Assembly (NCBI GenBank): GCA_033060915.1
Contig: CM065383.1
Location: forward strand, 17,451,501-17,515,500
Direction of reading: 5' to 3'
Source of the DNA: Euryodendron excelsum
Taxonomy: Eukaryota > Streptophyta > Magnoliopsida > Ericales > Pentaphylacaceae
Length of the DNA stretch: 64,000 bases
Below, in pieces: positions 46,357 through 59,305 of the stretch (its first letter is position 1; each line of letters opens with the position of its first letter). Below the pieces are notes generated by a model. It was not told the DNA's origin and did not search any database. It saw only the letters and a program-made list of their open reading frames with translations. The position numbers and the translations under genes were made by a program.

Positions 46357-48521
46357 AAATGGCATCGTATATGTAGGATAATATCTATAATATTTTAAAA
46401 AATATTGTCTCTCTTTTACACATGACATTATATAAATAAACAATTACACTACATAGATATGATGACATGGTTTGATAGTAACATTAAATAATTTTCCATT
46501 CTTTGCAGGATATCTCTAGCTCGAACTGGACTCTCTATGCTCTAATATTTTTTAATCTATTTCAATATTTAACAGCTTGTTTGGAATTTGGGAGAAGAGA
46601 GAAGAGGGCAGGAAAGGAAAATTTTTTCTTTCATTGTTTGATTCTACTTAAGAAGAAAAAGATGAGTAAAAGAAAAGATAAATTTTTAAGTAAATCTCTC
46701 TCTCTCTCTCCACTTGCCTTCTATTTTTTTTTAAATCAAACAGAAAAAAAAACTAATAAGCCAAGTTTTTTAAGTAATTCATGGCTTTTTATGAATTTTT
46801 TATTTTTTGGTATGAAAGTTAAAAACATACGCTAAAAATCCAAAAATATCAAAAAAAATAAAATTTTGACTAAATAATTTAGCTAAATAAACTAGTTCAT
46901 AAGTTAATTCAAACGCGCAAAAGCGACTTTAATTTCTCACTATTAAATGTTAACCATCATTTAAGAAGTTTTGTTTTATTCAATGTTACTGGAACATAGT
47001 GTCATCTTTCCGTCACCTCTCACGTATTAATAGAGTTTTCTCTATTAAGTGAGTTAAATACTTCACTTAAAAAATGACAAAGCCTCCAAATAAAAGTAGA
47101 AACAAAAACACGTGACATTTTAAGAACACTCGTTAATTTCTTATGTGTATAATATTGAAAGTTCATTCCATGGGAAAATTTGATTCCTTAAAAAGACCTT
47201 TTCTCTGTAACACTTTGTGAATTTTATGAACGAGAAATTATTTAGTAGATCCGAAACATCACGTCTGCATAATGTATAATAATGTGGTGTACCTAATCAA
47301 TTAAAAATAAACATATATTCCTATTTTGAGTTAATTGACCTAATTTTTAGGTTGATTGGCTTAATTTTTAGAATAATGAAAATAAAAACTTTCCTAATAT
47401 GTTCATATTTATTACTTATGTAGTTAAGTTGACAAAAAATATATGATATTTTTATTTTTAATTAATTGAGTATACTATATTATTATGTTAACGTGATGTT
47501 CCAGATCTACTAAATAATTTCTTCTAAAAAACACATGACGTATTAGTGATTAAAGGGGGATGGGGTTATAGTAAACATAAGAGTAAAAAATAACTTCATG
47601 AAAGTGTTAAACATATCAATTATGTCAGATTTTTCCTTTTTCTTATTTATAGATAGAAGGAAGCTATCAATTATTTTTTATTTTCCTTTTTCTTTTCCCT
47701 CTCCAAATTCAAAACATGCTGTAAATTGCTCTAAATAAACAAAAGAATGGTAATGAATTAATGATAACTACATTCCTAGATTATTTTACCTTACAATCAA
47801 ACAATGAGATTTTTACCTTGACAATTAACTAATGGGACAAAAAGGCTAATTCTATTTCAGCTTTCATTCCATTCTCACTCTATTGAACTTCGTGTATCAA
47901 ATGTGGCTTAAATAAATTTAAAATAGATTTTTAAACAATTTTTTTTAACAAAAACCTAAAAAATTAATAGCTTGTTTGGAACTGGGGGAGCGAAGGAAAA
48001 TGAAGAAAAATTTTTGTTTTATTTTCTTTCTTCTATTTGATTCTATAAAAAGAGAAAGGTAGAAAAAGAGGAAAAAAACAATCCCTCTCTGTTTCTCTCC
48101 TTCCATTATATTTTTACTTTTTACAAAATTAAACAAAAAATATAAATTTTTTTTTCATTTTCTCTTTCCCCCTACCCTTACCTTACATTCTCTCCCCAGG
48201 TTCCAAACTATAAACACATAAGGGGTGTTTGAACCCCAATTTATTTAGTAATTTATAATTTTTTAAAATTATATTTGAGTGATAATAAAAAAAAAATTAC
48301 TTATATCTAACTACGTTTTCTGTAAAAAATTATTTAAACAAATGTCTTTCTCAAATTAGCTTATAAACCACCTATCCAAACGCTCTCATATTCATGTAAC
48401 AGAAACACGTTAATACAGCCCAGCCCAGCCCAGCCCAGCCGGCGGTGGGTCGAGGTGGATTGAAGTTGAAACCACGGCTCCACCGTTTCCTAGGCTCAAC
48501 GGGGATTTTGCACTGACCGTT
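46357..48521. other. Intergenic DNA upstream of the methyltransferase gene
   Basis: No gene seen. Contains an element starting GCTTGTTTGGAATTTGGGAG near 46574 and a related one at about 47970-48212 whose ends pair (GTTTGGAACTGGGGGAG and, reversed, GTTTGGAACCTGGGGAG). A short CCCAG tandem lies at 48420-48440 just upstream of the gene. Confidence 0.5.
47970..48212. mobile_element. MITE-like element with GTTTGGAAC termini
   Basis: Inverted ends CTTGTTTGGAACTGGGGGAG (left) and TAGTTTGGAACCTGGGGAGA (right, opposite strand), with an A/T- and CT-rich interior. Related starts occur near 22433 and 46574. Target duplication not clear. Confidence 0.5.
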
Positions 48522-50933
48522 ATGGAAGTGGAGGACGCCGATGACCCGGCCGTGACATCCTCATCGGCCGACCAGCAGATGACCACAACATCTCGCCATT
48601 ACTTCGGCGATTCAAGCGGAAGCCCAGATACCTTCTCCATCACCATCATTGAGGTGAATATTCATTGAACGATCGTGCCCGGTTTATACGCAAACCCCTG
48701 TACGACTCTGTTTGGTTGCTGAGAAATTGTTGGTAAACGAAGATAACCCTAGCGAAACCGAAAACTCTTAACAACAATAACAATAAAAAAAACCCAGAAA
48801 AATCGTTTTTTCTTTCATCGTCAGTCTTGTTGCCCTCTGTTTTCTTGGTAACTCATCGAATATAAATCTACTATTCTGACATTTGCAATTTCTGTTCCTT
48901 GCTGATGTTGCCCAGAATATGAAAGAAGACTATGGGTTGTTCGTGTGGCCGTGTAGCATTATTCTGGCAGAGTATGTTTGGCAACAAAGGTCGCGCTTTT
49001 CTGGGGTTTGCGTGGTCGAGGTATCTGTAGTATCTACTGCTTTTCATTGTGTTCACTTCAAAATTTTATTCGTAAAATTGTTATTCTTAATCTTCAGAAC
49101 AAATTTTTTTGGTAATTTTGTTTGCTAACAACATTAATGAATGCATTTGTGTTCTACATGCCTATTTTCTGTATATTTGGTGTATTTTTTTCGGTCTTAA
49201 AATATTTTCAATGTTTTGGGTGTGATTATCTATTGCTTATATGGTTGTTAGTTTGCAGCTTGGAGCTGGAACTTCGTTGCCTGGATTGGTTGCAGCGAAA
49301 GTTGGTTCAATTGTCACGCTAACTGATGACTCGAACAGACCAGAGGTATTACATGTAGAGTGATGTTTGATATTGTATAGATATATAATAGAGTGTGATA
49401 CTGTGTTGTACATAAACTTGATAAATTAGATTTTAATGAACTAATCTATCACGACAGGCTTACAATTAAAGCACTATTATACTCTTTCACTGGCTATAGA
49501 CATTGGAGAAGTTGATCTGGAAAGTATATTCATGAGAATGCATATACTACAGTAGGGGTGTTGTCTATTGGACCCCTATTAGAAGCAGAATTTTTTCCTG
49601 TAATTTGTCAAGTTCGTGTACGACCACGGTACTTTATTTGTACGTTAAAGTATATTTTTGGCACTATTTCCACTCCCAAATTCCCTTGGAAGAGCAAACA
49701 CAGTTGAAATTTGGTAATGAGTTTCCAATGTAAAGGGGACGTGATATTTCTTGCAAATGCAAGAAACATTTTCTTACCCTAAGGAGTAAGGTTAATCTGA
49801 TATGAAGTGTTTCATGCAAACTGGGATTTCAGTTTGGGCTCTGAGATTTATAAAAGAAACTTCTTTATGATTTCTACTCACATGTAGCTTTAGTCAAACC
49901 GTCATAAATTGTTGCTTCATTTCCTTTGAGGCTTTTGAATATTAATGGTTATTTGTCACTCAACTCACTCCAGGGAGGTGATATTTGTTACAATTTGATC
50001 AAGCAATCTGACACCCATTGTCTTGGATCTGCAGGTGCTGGCTAACATGAGTAGAGTGTCTGATTTAAATAATCTCAATTGTAAAGTAAACTATCACCAC
50101 CCTCCTTAATTTTTATTTTTTTATAAACAACCTGCCAATTCACATTATGCATATGGGCAAAGAGGGGGTTATAACATTTCATATGTTTTGTCTTGGAAAA
50201 GAGTGGTATAATTGTTGATTATAATTCATTCTGAACACTTGCCTCCTGGTCCAAACCTGTCAACATCTCAGGTGTTTTTTTTATCCCCTTTTTGTGCAAA
50301 TGCAAATCATATATTCAGATGGCATTGCTGAGTTGTCCAATGAGTTGTGCTTGAGATGATTTTGGCTTGTCTTGTAGGTGATGGGACTGACATGGGGTTT
50401 GTGGGATTCAACTATCTTCAGTTTACATCCAAAAATTGTCCTTGGGGCTGATGTGTTATATGACACCAGTGGTAGGGTATTTAAGTTGCCCTACTGATTT
50501 GTTTTTTGTTTTTTTTTGTTTTCTCCTTCTTTCACTCCAACAAGCTGAAAATGAGATGTTCATTGTGCATGTATCCGTAAGCCTTTGATGATCTATTTGC
50601 CACTGTTACATTTCTACTCCAAAATTCTCCGGAATCTGTTTTCATAACAACCTATCACAATAGAAGGTATTGATGATACGCATCATTCCTTAAGGTTATT
50701 TTGAGTTTTGAAATTTACATTTCTGAATACTGATCTTCTAACTTTATTAGAAAAATAATTTTTGCTTTGGGTGCAGCGGGCATCATCTCATTGAATTCTT
50801 GATGGCGAAATGGGGGTTGAAGTGCGTGAAACTTCTTGACGGCTTTTCATTTATGCCATCCTGCAAGGCATCTGGGCTAAGTGGCAATATTCAATTGGCA
50901 GAAATTGTTTTGAATAGTAAAGAGGCAAGGTAA
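48522..50933 (+). CDS. METTL23: METTL23-like protein methyltransferase
   Basis: Class I SAM-dependent methyltransferase of the METTL16/21/23 'methyltransf_16' group; animal METTL23 methylates histone arginine, while the plant substrate is unproven. Seven exons: 48522-48653, 48916-49020, 49259-49345, 50035-50085, 50378-50471, 50582-50666 and 50777-50933. All have GT-AG borders and matching phases, and give 236 residues. Key motifs in order: LFVWPCSIILAEYVW (family signature), VVELGAGTSLPGLVAAKVG (SAM-binding motif I, joined across introns 2), TLTDDSNRPEVL (acidic ribose-binding loop), then GLTWG, IVLGADVLYD (post-I catalytic region), FITTYHNRSGHHLIEFLMAK and a C-terminal LAEIVLNSKEAR. The start is the first ATG, before an acidic, Ser/Thr-rich N-terminus. 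It converges with the peroxidase gene about 1 kb downstream. Confidence 0.93.
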
Positions 50934-51945
50934 CAGATCCCAAGAATTAGTAATAAGAAGTTGAATGGTGACTCAGCCTCTCTGATTCCATAGCTAAGTG
51001 GTCAATTAGTTAAATCCCTTTAGGGTTGGATTTCTACTGCTTTTTTGAGGCTGCATGTTTCGTAGAAGCTAATTTCTGCATATGAATATGTAGATCCTGC
51101 ATTCTTCTTTAGGCTGAATTCTTTCCTTGGCAGGACTTTTTAATTACATCAGAGTAGTTGGGGATGCTATCTTGCACCTGAGACCGTTGCAGCATTAGCA
51201 TGCATGTTACAATTGTTGCAACAGGTTTTGAGCTCGCCCTAATGAATTTTGTTAATGGGATGGGATATACTTGATTGGACCACTGGGTATTTATCTTATG
51301 GATAAAATTTTCCTGCTACATCAAGTTTCTAAATACTGCCTTGCAGACTGTTGGTGATAATTACAGTTTTAGTAAAGAATGAGCTTGTCTATGTTCCATA
51401 CATTGGGACCAACCAAACCAGAACCAGATGCCCTGGAATTGCTCTCTCTGCGTGACATCTACCAAAATCCAAGGTTGGTCTAAATTTGAACTTCTAGTTT
51501 CCCCTTATCAGCCATGCACCAGTTCTTTGCAGTTTGTACTTTGTAGTTGCCATCTGGGCTCAAGGCTGGGAGAATTTGTGCGTGATTGAGTCTCTATAAA
51601 AATGCGCCTGCACATCCTGAAATAGAAAGCTTATATCTGGGTTAACTAGGCAAAGCTCAATATGCCAAACCACTGGTTTAGTCTAATGCATATTGTACTG
51701 TTGTTCATTCATAGGTTTAGTTGCTTGGATGTCCTCAAATTTAGAAGCCAACACTAGAATATCTCCACATATGTTATATATATTCTTTGACTTTGTTACA
51801 AGGAGGTTGCCATATGATTTATGGCTCTCAAACATAACATACAACCTTATAATTATTGCAATCTTATAAGCTTAAGAACAGAAGAAAGACGATTAATATT
51901 TCTCGATTATGTCTAAAATATCAGATAGAAAAGTTTAGGGACTCC
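50934..51945. other. Intergenic region between two converging genes
   Basis: Contains the 3' untranslated regions and terminators of the methyltransferase and peroxidase genes. No further gene or repeat recognised. Confidence 0.6.
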
Positions 51946-52776
51946 TTAATTGACCACCCTACAATCCTTTCTAACCTCCTGTCCTCCTGTGATGCTGCTC
52001 ATCTTGATCATGGACTTCACGAAAGCCTTTGAGAAAGCTTCTTGCGAGCTAGCGAACTTGGAAACCAGATCTTTTGTCTTTGGAGAAGTAAGCAAAGATT
52101 GATCTGAAGAAAACAGGCCCTTCCCTTGAAGGATTAGCTTGTAGTATGTATTATCGAAAGTTGTCGATGAAGGATCCATGGTGGTGCCAGCATTCTTGGC
52201 CTTATTGTTAATCGGACAAACTCCCTTTAAGCTTGCTGCGAAGGACGGGTGCATTGAAGGGTCGATCTCATGTGTTGAGTTGAAGTTGTGGATTCTGCTT
52301 TGGAATGATGAACAATGAGAGAACCCTATAGTGTGGCCACCTGCAGAGGCAAAAATAAATTTCTGAGACTTGTTAAAGTATAGAGAAACGATTCTCTGGT
52401 CCTGAGTGGTATCAAGGCGAGGGGTGAACCCTTCGTGTTTGCTTACCTGAGAGGGCCACTAGGTCGTCCATGGAAAGACCTCTCTGGGAGAAGCTTTGCT
52501 GAAGCTGAGACATGTTGAAGGTGGGAGCCGGCAATTGTGTGGTTTCACTGGCCTTTGATGTTCTTCCATCTTTTCTTCCTTTGGGCACATCCCAAGTGGG
52601 ACCTCCAGACTGAAAGGTAAATAATTTTTAAACCATTGCAATGATGCCACTGTTTACTTCTTGACATTGTGATCTTTAGTTATAATTGTTCTCTCTTGTC
52701 TATATCAGCAGCTTTGCTTGTATATGCAGTTTCCATCTTTAGGCTGGGACTATGCAAGAATAATTGTGTGTGTGTG

Positions 52777-52871
<95 letters not shown>

Positions 52872-53384
52872 ATTATAGTTCTCCAATGAACTTACCAGCA
52901 CAACTGCATCTCTGGCAGCCAAAGCCAAGACATCCGCACAGGAGACTACACCAGGGCACAATGCTTCTAGTTCTTTCTTGGCATTGTCAATGACATAAAA
53001 TGCATGTAAAGAAACATTGGGTGGCCCATCTTTTTCTGCTGTGTTCTTCCCCACTGAATTTAACAACACAGAAGCATCACAGCCCTTCACGAAAACAAGG
53101 AAAGAAGTCAGATAACCATAAACAAAGAACCTACAGTACCCATAATTTTTATACTGGAATGTCTTCAGGACTATACGTACCCTTACGAAGCAATCGTGGA
53201 AATGCATCCTGAGTAGAGCAGCTGGGACTGTTTTGTCGCTTGTCATTGCATTCTTGACTGCATTAGTGACGGTTAACTCTGCGCCGGGGCATGTCTGGTC
53301 ATAGTAATTCAAACTCAGTGCATTTCCTGGAGAGGCGACTGAAAAGATCACTAGTGAGCTTAGCAATGCAACAATGACAGCCAT
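51946..53384 (-). CDS. Secreted class III peroxidase
   Basis: Heme peroxidase of the plant secretory pathway, acting in the cell wall or vacuole on phenolics with H2O2. Exons 53384-53181, 53084-52896, 52609-52447 and 52340-51946 (the classic four-exon, three-intron layout) give 316 residues. A hydrophobic signal peptide ends near residue 22 (SVASPGNA). Distal site: Arg59 and His63 in LLRMHFHDCF. Proximal heme ligand: His188 in GGHTIGFSHC. All eight conserved cysteines of the four disulfides are present (TCP, HDC, GCD, ALC, SCAD, SHC, GVCP, KDC), as is the buried-loop VSCADVLALAARD and C-terminal ITGGQEVRKDC. N-glycosylation sites include NVS and NST. Intron 2 contains a 91-nt GA microsatellite. 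The start is the ATG opening the signal peptide, 73 bp after a strong TATA box. Nothing looks broken. Confidence 0.97.
52780..52870. repeat. (GA)45 microsatellite in peroxidase intron 2
   Basis: 91 bases of GA repeat, with a (GT)7 run just before it at about 52765. It lies between the donor (52895) and acceptor (52610) of intron 2. Confidence 0.97.
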
Positions 53385-53456
53385 GGTGCAACGGTAGGAT
53401 GCTCTAGATGGCAGGTATCCTATTCTTATGGTTAATGCATGAAGGTATTAACAAGT

Positions 53457-53466
53457 CTATTTATAG
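53457..53466 (-). promoter_or_regulatory. TATA box of the peroxidase gene
   Basis: Minus-strand CTATAAATAG, a near-consensus plant TATA box 73 bp before the start codon, implying a leader of about 40-45 nt. A (GA)20 run sits immediately upstream. Confidence 0.8.
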
Positions 53467-53470
53467 CCTG

Positions 53471-53474
<4 letters not shown>

Positions 53475-53514
<40 letters not shown>
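53475..53514. repeat. (GA)20 microsatellite in the peroxidase promoter
   Basis: 40 bases of GA repeat (CT on the transcribed-sense strand), 8 bp upstream of the TATA box. Such GAGA runs can bind plant BBR/BPC factors; any role here is inference. Confidence 0.95.
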
Positions 53515-53518
<4 letters not shown>

Positions 53519-53696
53519 AAATGGTAGTTCAAGTGAATTTGGTGAGCAGTGCGTGTTGATCATGGAGTAGAGTTGAAGCATTCCAGTGCAGGATAATCCA
53601 TGTCCCATTTGTCCATGCACGCACCTTAACGTCTTTGCCAAGATTGCATAGCGTAATAATTACAAGCACAAAGTGCATGATTTAGTTTAATCTTCT

Positions 53697-53830
53697 TTTT
53701 GTTTTTTGGGATGAACTTGTCCAGGTTAGGGTTATTTAGACCTACACCTAGTGTGTAAACTCTTTCGGGAGGACTGTAAATATTTATAATTTATCAATCT
53801 CGGATAATGCATGAATCGCCCAAGCTGTCA
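53697..53830 (-). mobile_element. SINE-like fragment related to 35453-35670
   Basis: On the minus strand AGGTGTAGGTCTAAATAACCC and the following GTTC match the tail region of the element at 35453. A possible B-box-like GTTCGAATCAT lies upstream at about 53900. Old and degenerate; no duplication found. Confidence 0.4.
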
Positions 53831-55476
53831 ACTAACTTCTAAGTGACTAACACCAGTGTAGTGGTTTCCTTTCTAAAAAAGCATTATGCAATGTAGATGA
53901 TTCGAACTTGGATAGCGCTGACATTAAATGTGATACACTCGTGCTTGTTATACTTTTCTCTCAAGAAAACATCATCTAATATATATGGTTCAAACTTGGG
54001 TAGTGTCAATATTATAGAAGTGGTACACTCCTACTTTATATTCATGCTCAACTGAGCAAATTCGGGTAGAGTTTTACACACTTTCATAAAATTGAAGAGA
54101 AGGGCTCTGGCTAATTGAGCTTTAATTTTCCATCTGAGAAGAAACATGAGTAGGTAATCTCTTGAATTGAAAGCCATTAATGCTGAAATGGCTTGTGAAT
54201 TTATTTATTCCAAACTTTGTCACTAGCTAACAATTGAAAATCAGACCCAATGAATAAAATCCAACCTGTTGGATTTTTAGAGGGAATGCCTTAGGTGGTT
54301 GGGCTGAACCATCAATGTCGTTATTTGTTCAACCTTTAGCTTATTCTTCAAGTTAATTTCTGCTTTATTAGTTATAAAAGATAGTGCCATGGGTAACGGA
54401 GTGATGTGATTGGTTTGTTAAAGAGTATGTTGGAATTAGAATGGATTGGAAGAAGTCAACGTAGTCGACCCAACCACCAGCGAGTGAATACTGGCCCGCT
54501 AGGCTTGCGTGCAAGGGACTCTACGGTTTCGGTTTCAAATTTAATTTTTAAAATTTATCAAAATCGCATTTGAGAAACTGATTTTAAAAATTATTTTCAT
54601 AGAGACAACATTGGATTATACATTTCAAAAAAATAGTTTTAAAAATAAAAAGGTACTTTTTGTGGTTACAAAACTGTTTTCATTTTAAAAATAGAAACAA
54701 TGATATTTTCTATAGCCCCCTATTTTTTTGTTTTTGGTTCCAGTTTTGGTTTTGCTTTCGTTTCTTTTTTTGTGTTCTCGAGAGTCCAAAAAATTGAGAA
54801 CATCTAGTGTTTTTTTCCCAGTAAAAAAAATAGGAACATAAAAAGCATCATTGTTTTTATTTTCGAATGTAAATGGTTTCGAAAACTTTAGGAACACTTT
54901 AGTAGTTTCTAAAACTGAGGTGTTTTTTCAAAAAATTTTACAAAAATAAATTTTGGAACAGCCTTACCAAATGTGATTTTAACAAAAATAATATTTGAAA
55001 AAAATTTCAAATTCCAAAAAAAAAAAAACAAAAAACAAAAACTGAAACTGTAAAACGGAGTATTTTTTCCTAGTTTCTTACATAGCTGAAAATTTAAATT
55101 TAAAAACCCACCATACAACTAGGATAATGCCTATAATCTTTTAAAAAATATTGGCTCTTGTTACACATAACAATGCGTGAAAAACTGTCACACTGGTGTG
55201 ACGATCACCCTGGATAATTTCTCAATATTTAGAAATGTGATCTCATTGGATTATCCTATAATCCTATGCCAACTAATTGCATGTTCAAGAATCATAGCCC
55301 ATAAACTATTTAAACTATTGCATAAAATAAGCAATGTTAACAGTCCCATCATTTTTAGTTGAACCATGACTTGAGCTCAAGTAAAATGAAAATTAATCAT
55401 ACATCATCCAGATTATTGGTTGTTGACACTATTCGGGATATTTATATTCCAATCAAAATTCTAAATCATTTTTTTA
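53831..55476. other. Gene-free DNA upstream of the peroxidase
   Basis: No gene seen. It contains degenerate AT-rich repeats, including an A/T-rich foldback-like stretch around 54540-55080 with GTTTTTGTTTTT/AAAAACAAAAAC words. Confidence 0.5.
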
Positions 55477-56402
55477 GGATTAATTACACTATTGGTCTCT
55501 ATAATTTCTCACTTGTCTTAATTTGGTTATTGTATTTTTAATTTTATTAATTGAATCTTTTAATTTGAAAAAACATACGCAAATAGTCTAATTGAAAACG
55601 GAAGTCAAACAAATTGACAAAAAATGATCACGTGCTATGCGTGTAAGGGGCACAACGGAAAATTCATGTTAGTTTTAAGGGTTAATTACATCATTGGTCC
55701 ATGTAATTTACCTCATATCTCAATTGAATTCTTGTACTTTCTAATTTTTTTCAATTAACTCTTTTAATTTAACAAAATATACACAAATTGTCCAATTAAA
55801 AATAAACATCATAGGCATTGATAAAAACATAACAACGTTTCACACTCATGAGGAGCACAATGATAAATTCATATTATTTTCTTTTTTTGTCTCTTTTTTC
55901 TCCTCTTGCGCTAGCCCAACCCCATAATCCCTAACCCACTTCCAAAATTGCTTAGAACACAACGGAAGTGGCAGAGGATAGTTGGGTATGTCAAATTAAA
56001 AACAAGACTTAAATTTGCCATTTTAACTCTCATGTCTGTGGTGCTTGGACATTTTTTTATCTGTCAATTTCTCTTAGGTCCTTTTTCAATTGGATTATTT
56101 CTACCTATTTCGCTAAATTAAAGGAGCTAATTGAAGAGATTGAAAGTATATGGACCAAATTGAAACATGGATAAATTACATGGACAGTGTGTAACTAATA
56201 CTTAAAATATATAAACTTACCGTCATGCCAGTCATGTGTGTCACCCGTGGTTATTTTTTGTTAGTTCTTCTAACGTCCATTTTTAATTGGACTATTCATA
56301 TATATTTTGCTAAATCAAAGGATCGAATTTATGAAATTAAAAGTACAAGGAACAAATTGAAACAATGGGTAAATTAAAGGGTCTAATGGTGTAATTTACC
56401 CT
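55477..56402. mobile_element. Outer foldback MITE, interrupted by a related element
   Basis: Left GGATTAATTACACTATTGGT and right end, reversed, GGGTAAATTACACCATTAGA. Arms are about 200 bp each and include TCCAATTAAAAATGGACGTT-like and ACGGAAGTCAAACA words. A second element of similar termini occupies its centre (55677-56203). Confidence 0.75.
55677..56203. mobile_element. Inner foldback MITE nested in the loop of the outer one
   Basis: Left AAGGGTTAATTACATCATTG and right end, reversed, AAGTATTAGTTACACACTGT, then CCATGTAATTTA on both arms. Same family as the outer element, so a copy has inserted near the symmetric centre of its relative or the array grew by nested duplication. Confidence 0.75.
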
Positions 56403-56403
56403 T

Positions 56404-59305
56404 TTTTCTACTTTCTTAGTGCATTATGCTTGGATAAGAGTACGGTAACAATTATGTAAATTCGCCCTGTTTGGTTATGGTCGTGTTTCCATCTATTATA
56501 GATTATAAATTTTATTAGAGTGGATTTAAGAAAAAAAGACTTAGGCAAACCTCACAAGTAAAAAGAAAAAAAAGAAAATTAAAACCAAGCGAACTGGAGT
56601 TCATATGCTTTACATTACAATATAATTAGAAAAAAAAAAAGAGTAAAAGGTAATTTGACAATTGAGGTTGATCTTTGGCTTGAAGAACAGAAACATCCCA
56701 TTAACTGCAAAAAACAAAAAAAAGGTAAAAGATTGACAAAGACAATGCTATTAACTAAAAAGTAGCGAAAATCATGACAAAATAAAAATTCTATCTTTTA
56801 TCTTGGAGTACATAAACAATAAAAATTTACACTTTCTTTGAAACATATGGGTAATGCCTTCATTAAAAACTCACCAAGAGGACATTCCTTGTCGAAACAT
56901 AGGGGTAATGTCTTAATTAAAATCGTTTACCTAGTAACAAATCGATTATTCTTCACTTGAGATCGCAAACTTCAATCACTAAAATGCAATATATAACTGT
57001 AGTTTCCACCTAAGTCACAAGTCATTTACATTACCAAGTTAAAGTAAAGATTCAAATTTGATCCAAAAAAAAAAAAAAGAACAAAAAAGTAAAATTAAAA
57101 GCTTAAAAGAAAAACAAAAAAAGCACCCAGTTGAGCCCAATTATAATATAGCATGTGTATCCCAAAGAGGAGACTCTAATGGCCACAAACTCATAAAAAA
57201 AAGACATTGAGCATACCATGAAATTAAAAGCAAACTACACACATAAAAGGCTTCTTTGGCGTAGCTTTTGTAGAAAGCAAGGACTTCCTATAGATGGACT
57301 TCCAAGAAAGTCCTTCATGTAAAGCGCTTGTAAAATGAAATTATGTTTGACAGCTGTATATTTTGAAAGTGGTTCCTAATTTTTTTTATTGTTAGTTTTT
57401 AGTACTTAGATATTTTTGGGCCTAAACTTCGAGATGTTCAGTTTGATAAACTTGTAGTCAAAATTTCCGGACATAAATGTTTTTTTAATGTTTTCATCTA
57501 ACATTATTATTTTCTTGAAGATACTCTAACGAGAAAAATCGGTCCATAAATTTCAAATGATTTCAATATCACAAACTTATGTTACTTGAACTCTTTTAAA
57601 TATGTAAAATACTCGTGTCAAATACTCAACATTTAGACAATAGTATATGATATGTGTTTGACATGGCTAGTTAAATATGCATCTTATAAACATGTTAAAA
57701 TAACTCAAGTTTACTATAAAACTATGCATAAGATTTATATTTTATGTATAAAATGTTATATTCTAATTTCTAAATATCATTTTACATTAAATAAACAAAA
57801 GAAATATTCAAAAAATACAAAATTTAGTCGTGTCCGATTATTTTTTGACGCGAGAATTAGACAAATTCAATACTTAGACATATACCTATAGCTGACGTCG
57901 TACCTGAGTCCAAATAACATAGCCACAAACAACACATGATCAAAAAAAAATTATGTAATGGTAAAACTATATTTTTGTTTACGTATCATAGTTTCAAGTT
58001 CAGTCATTGCTCGTAAAGAGAACTGAAATTCTAAAGGTGAGAGATATTTCGATTTTGTGTGTTAGATTTACAATTTTGTAAGATGCTAAGGGTAATATGG
58101 GTAGTACGTTATACAACGTGGGGGCAAGGTTGTCATATCAATATTTTACACCTAAATGAAACTCTTGCCTTTGCAAGAAGTCGCTATAGAAGCCGTCTCA
58201 GCTAGCTTTCGTCAGACAGACTTCTTGAGAAGTGGGCTTCTAAGGAAAGCCCGTTTCCAAAGCTCACCAAACACTATAAAAAATTTAAAAAAGGCTTTTA
58301 GTGCTAGAAAGCTTGTTTAGAAGCCCCGCCAAACGCACACAAAATTGTTTAGAAAAAAAAAAATTGTGGAAAAGTAGTTAGGAATATTTTGACTTTCAAA
58401 TACAATATGTTCTCCCAAGCATATAGTCTCTCCAAAATAGAATGATGACTCCAAGTAATAATACTCCCACAACCTCCTAGACCCATCCAATTTTTGTCAT
58501 GAATGCTTTGTTGATAACAGTGGACTCAAACAAACTCTTCTCATACCCATAAACCTTTTAAATGCAAGACAATAGAAAAAATAAATAAAAATGTACTATA
58601 GTTGATAGTTAGCTAGCTAGCTCACAATGAGTTCTCTCTACCATCAATCAGTACCAATAAAACAAATAAAATAAAAATTAATGTACTGTGTTTCTCAGAA
58701 GACTTTCTTCAAACTATTGGTGTATGCTATCCTTTGAGACCTCCATTGAACACTATCTAACCAATTTAAACACTTGTGATAGGCTACACCACAAAGAACA
58801 CATACAAACACATATAAATATATATACACATAGAAAATTTGAACATGCAATAGATGAATGAACATTAGCAAACCAAATATGAAGAGGCACAGGTAGTTTT
58901 GTACTTTGAGTCATCCAGGTAAAATCTCTCTTTGCTCTGTTTTCTTGTAAATTTTTGGGCTTCAGATTCTCAACCGATATATGCCTGCACATCCATGAAT
59001 GTGTTAAATCCAAAATAACAATGTAGATTTAAACCTTAATCACATTTTTTGTAGCCCTTTACAGAATTAAAAACCGAACCCAATAACATAATAAATATGA
59101 ATACTGCACCAAACCATCTCTTGAGGTACAAATTGGATGGAAAATGAAAAAAAGTAAGGTATCAATGAAAAAAAAAAAAGAGGGGAGAACTCCACATATT
59201 AACAACTAAATGGCAAAATAACAAATGCATTAGAGAGTTCTCCAAAGCAACTGATCAAACAAAGCGCAAGATTCAATGATGCATACATGTCAAATCTTTA
59301 GATAT
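56404..59305. other. Gene-free AT-rich DNA
   Basis: No gene seen. About 57247-58341 has imperfectly matching inverted ends (GGCTTCTTTGGCGTAGCTTT and, reversed, GTTTGGCGGGGCTTCTAAAC) and may be a decayed DNA transposon that contains the old dispersed repeat at 57540-57925. Confidence 0.45.
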
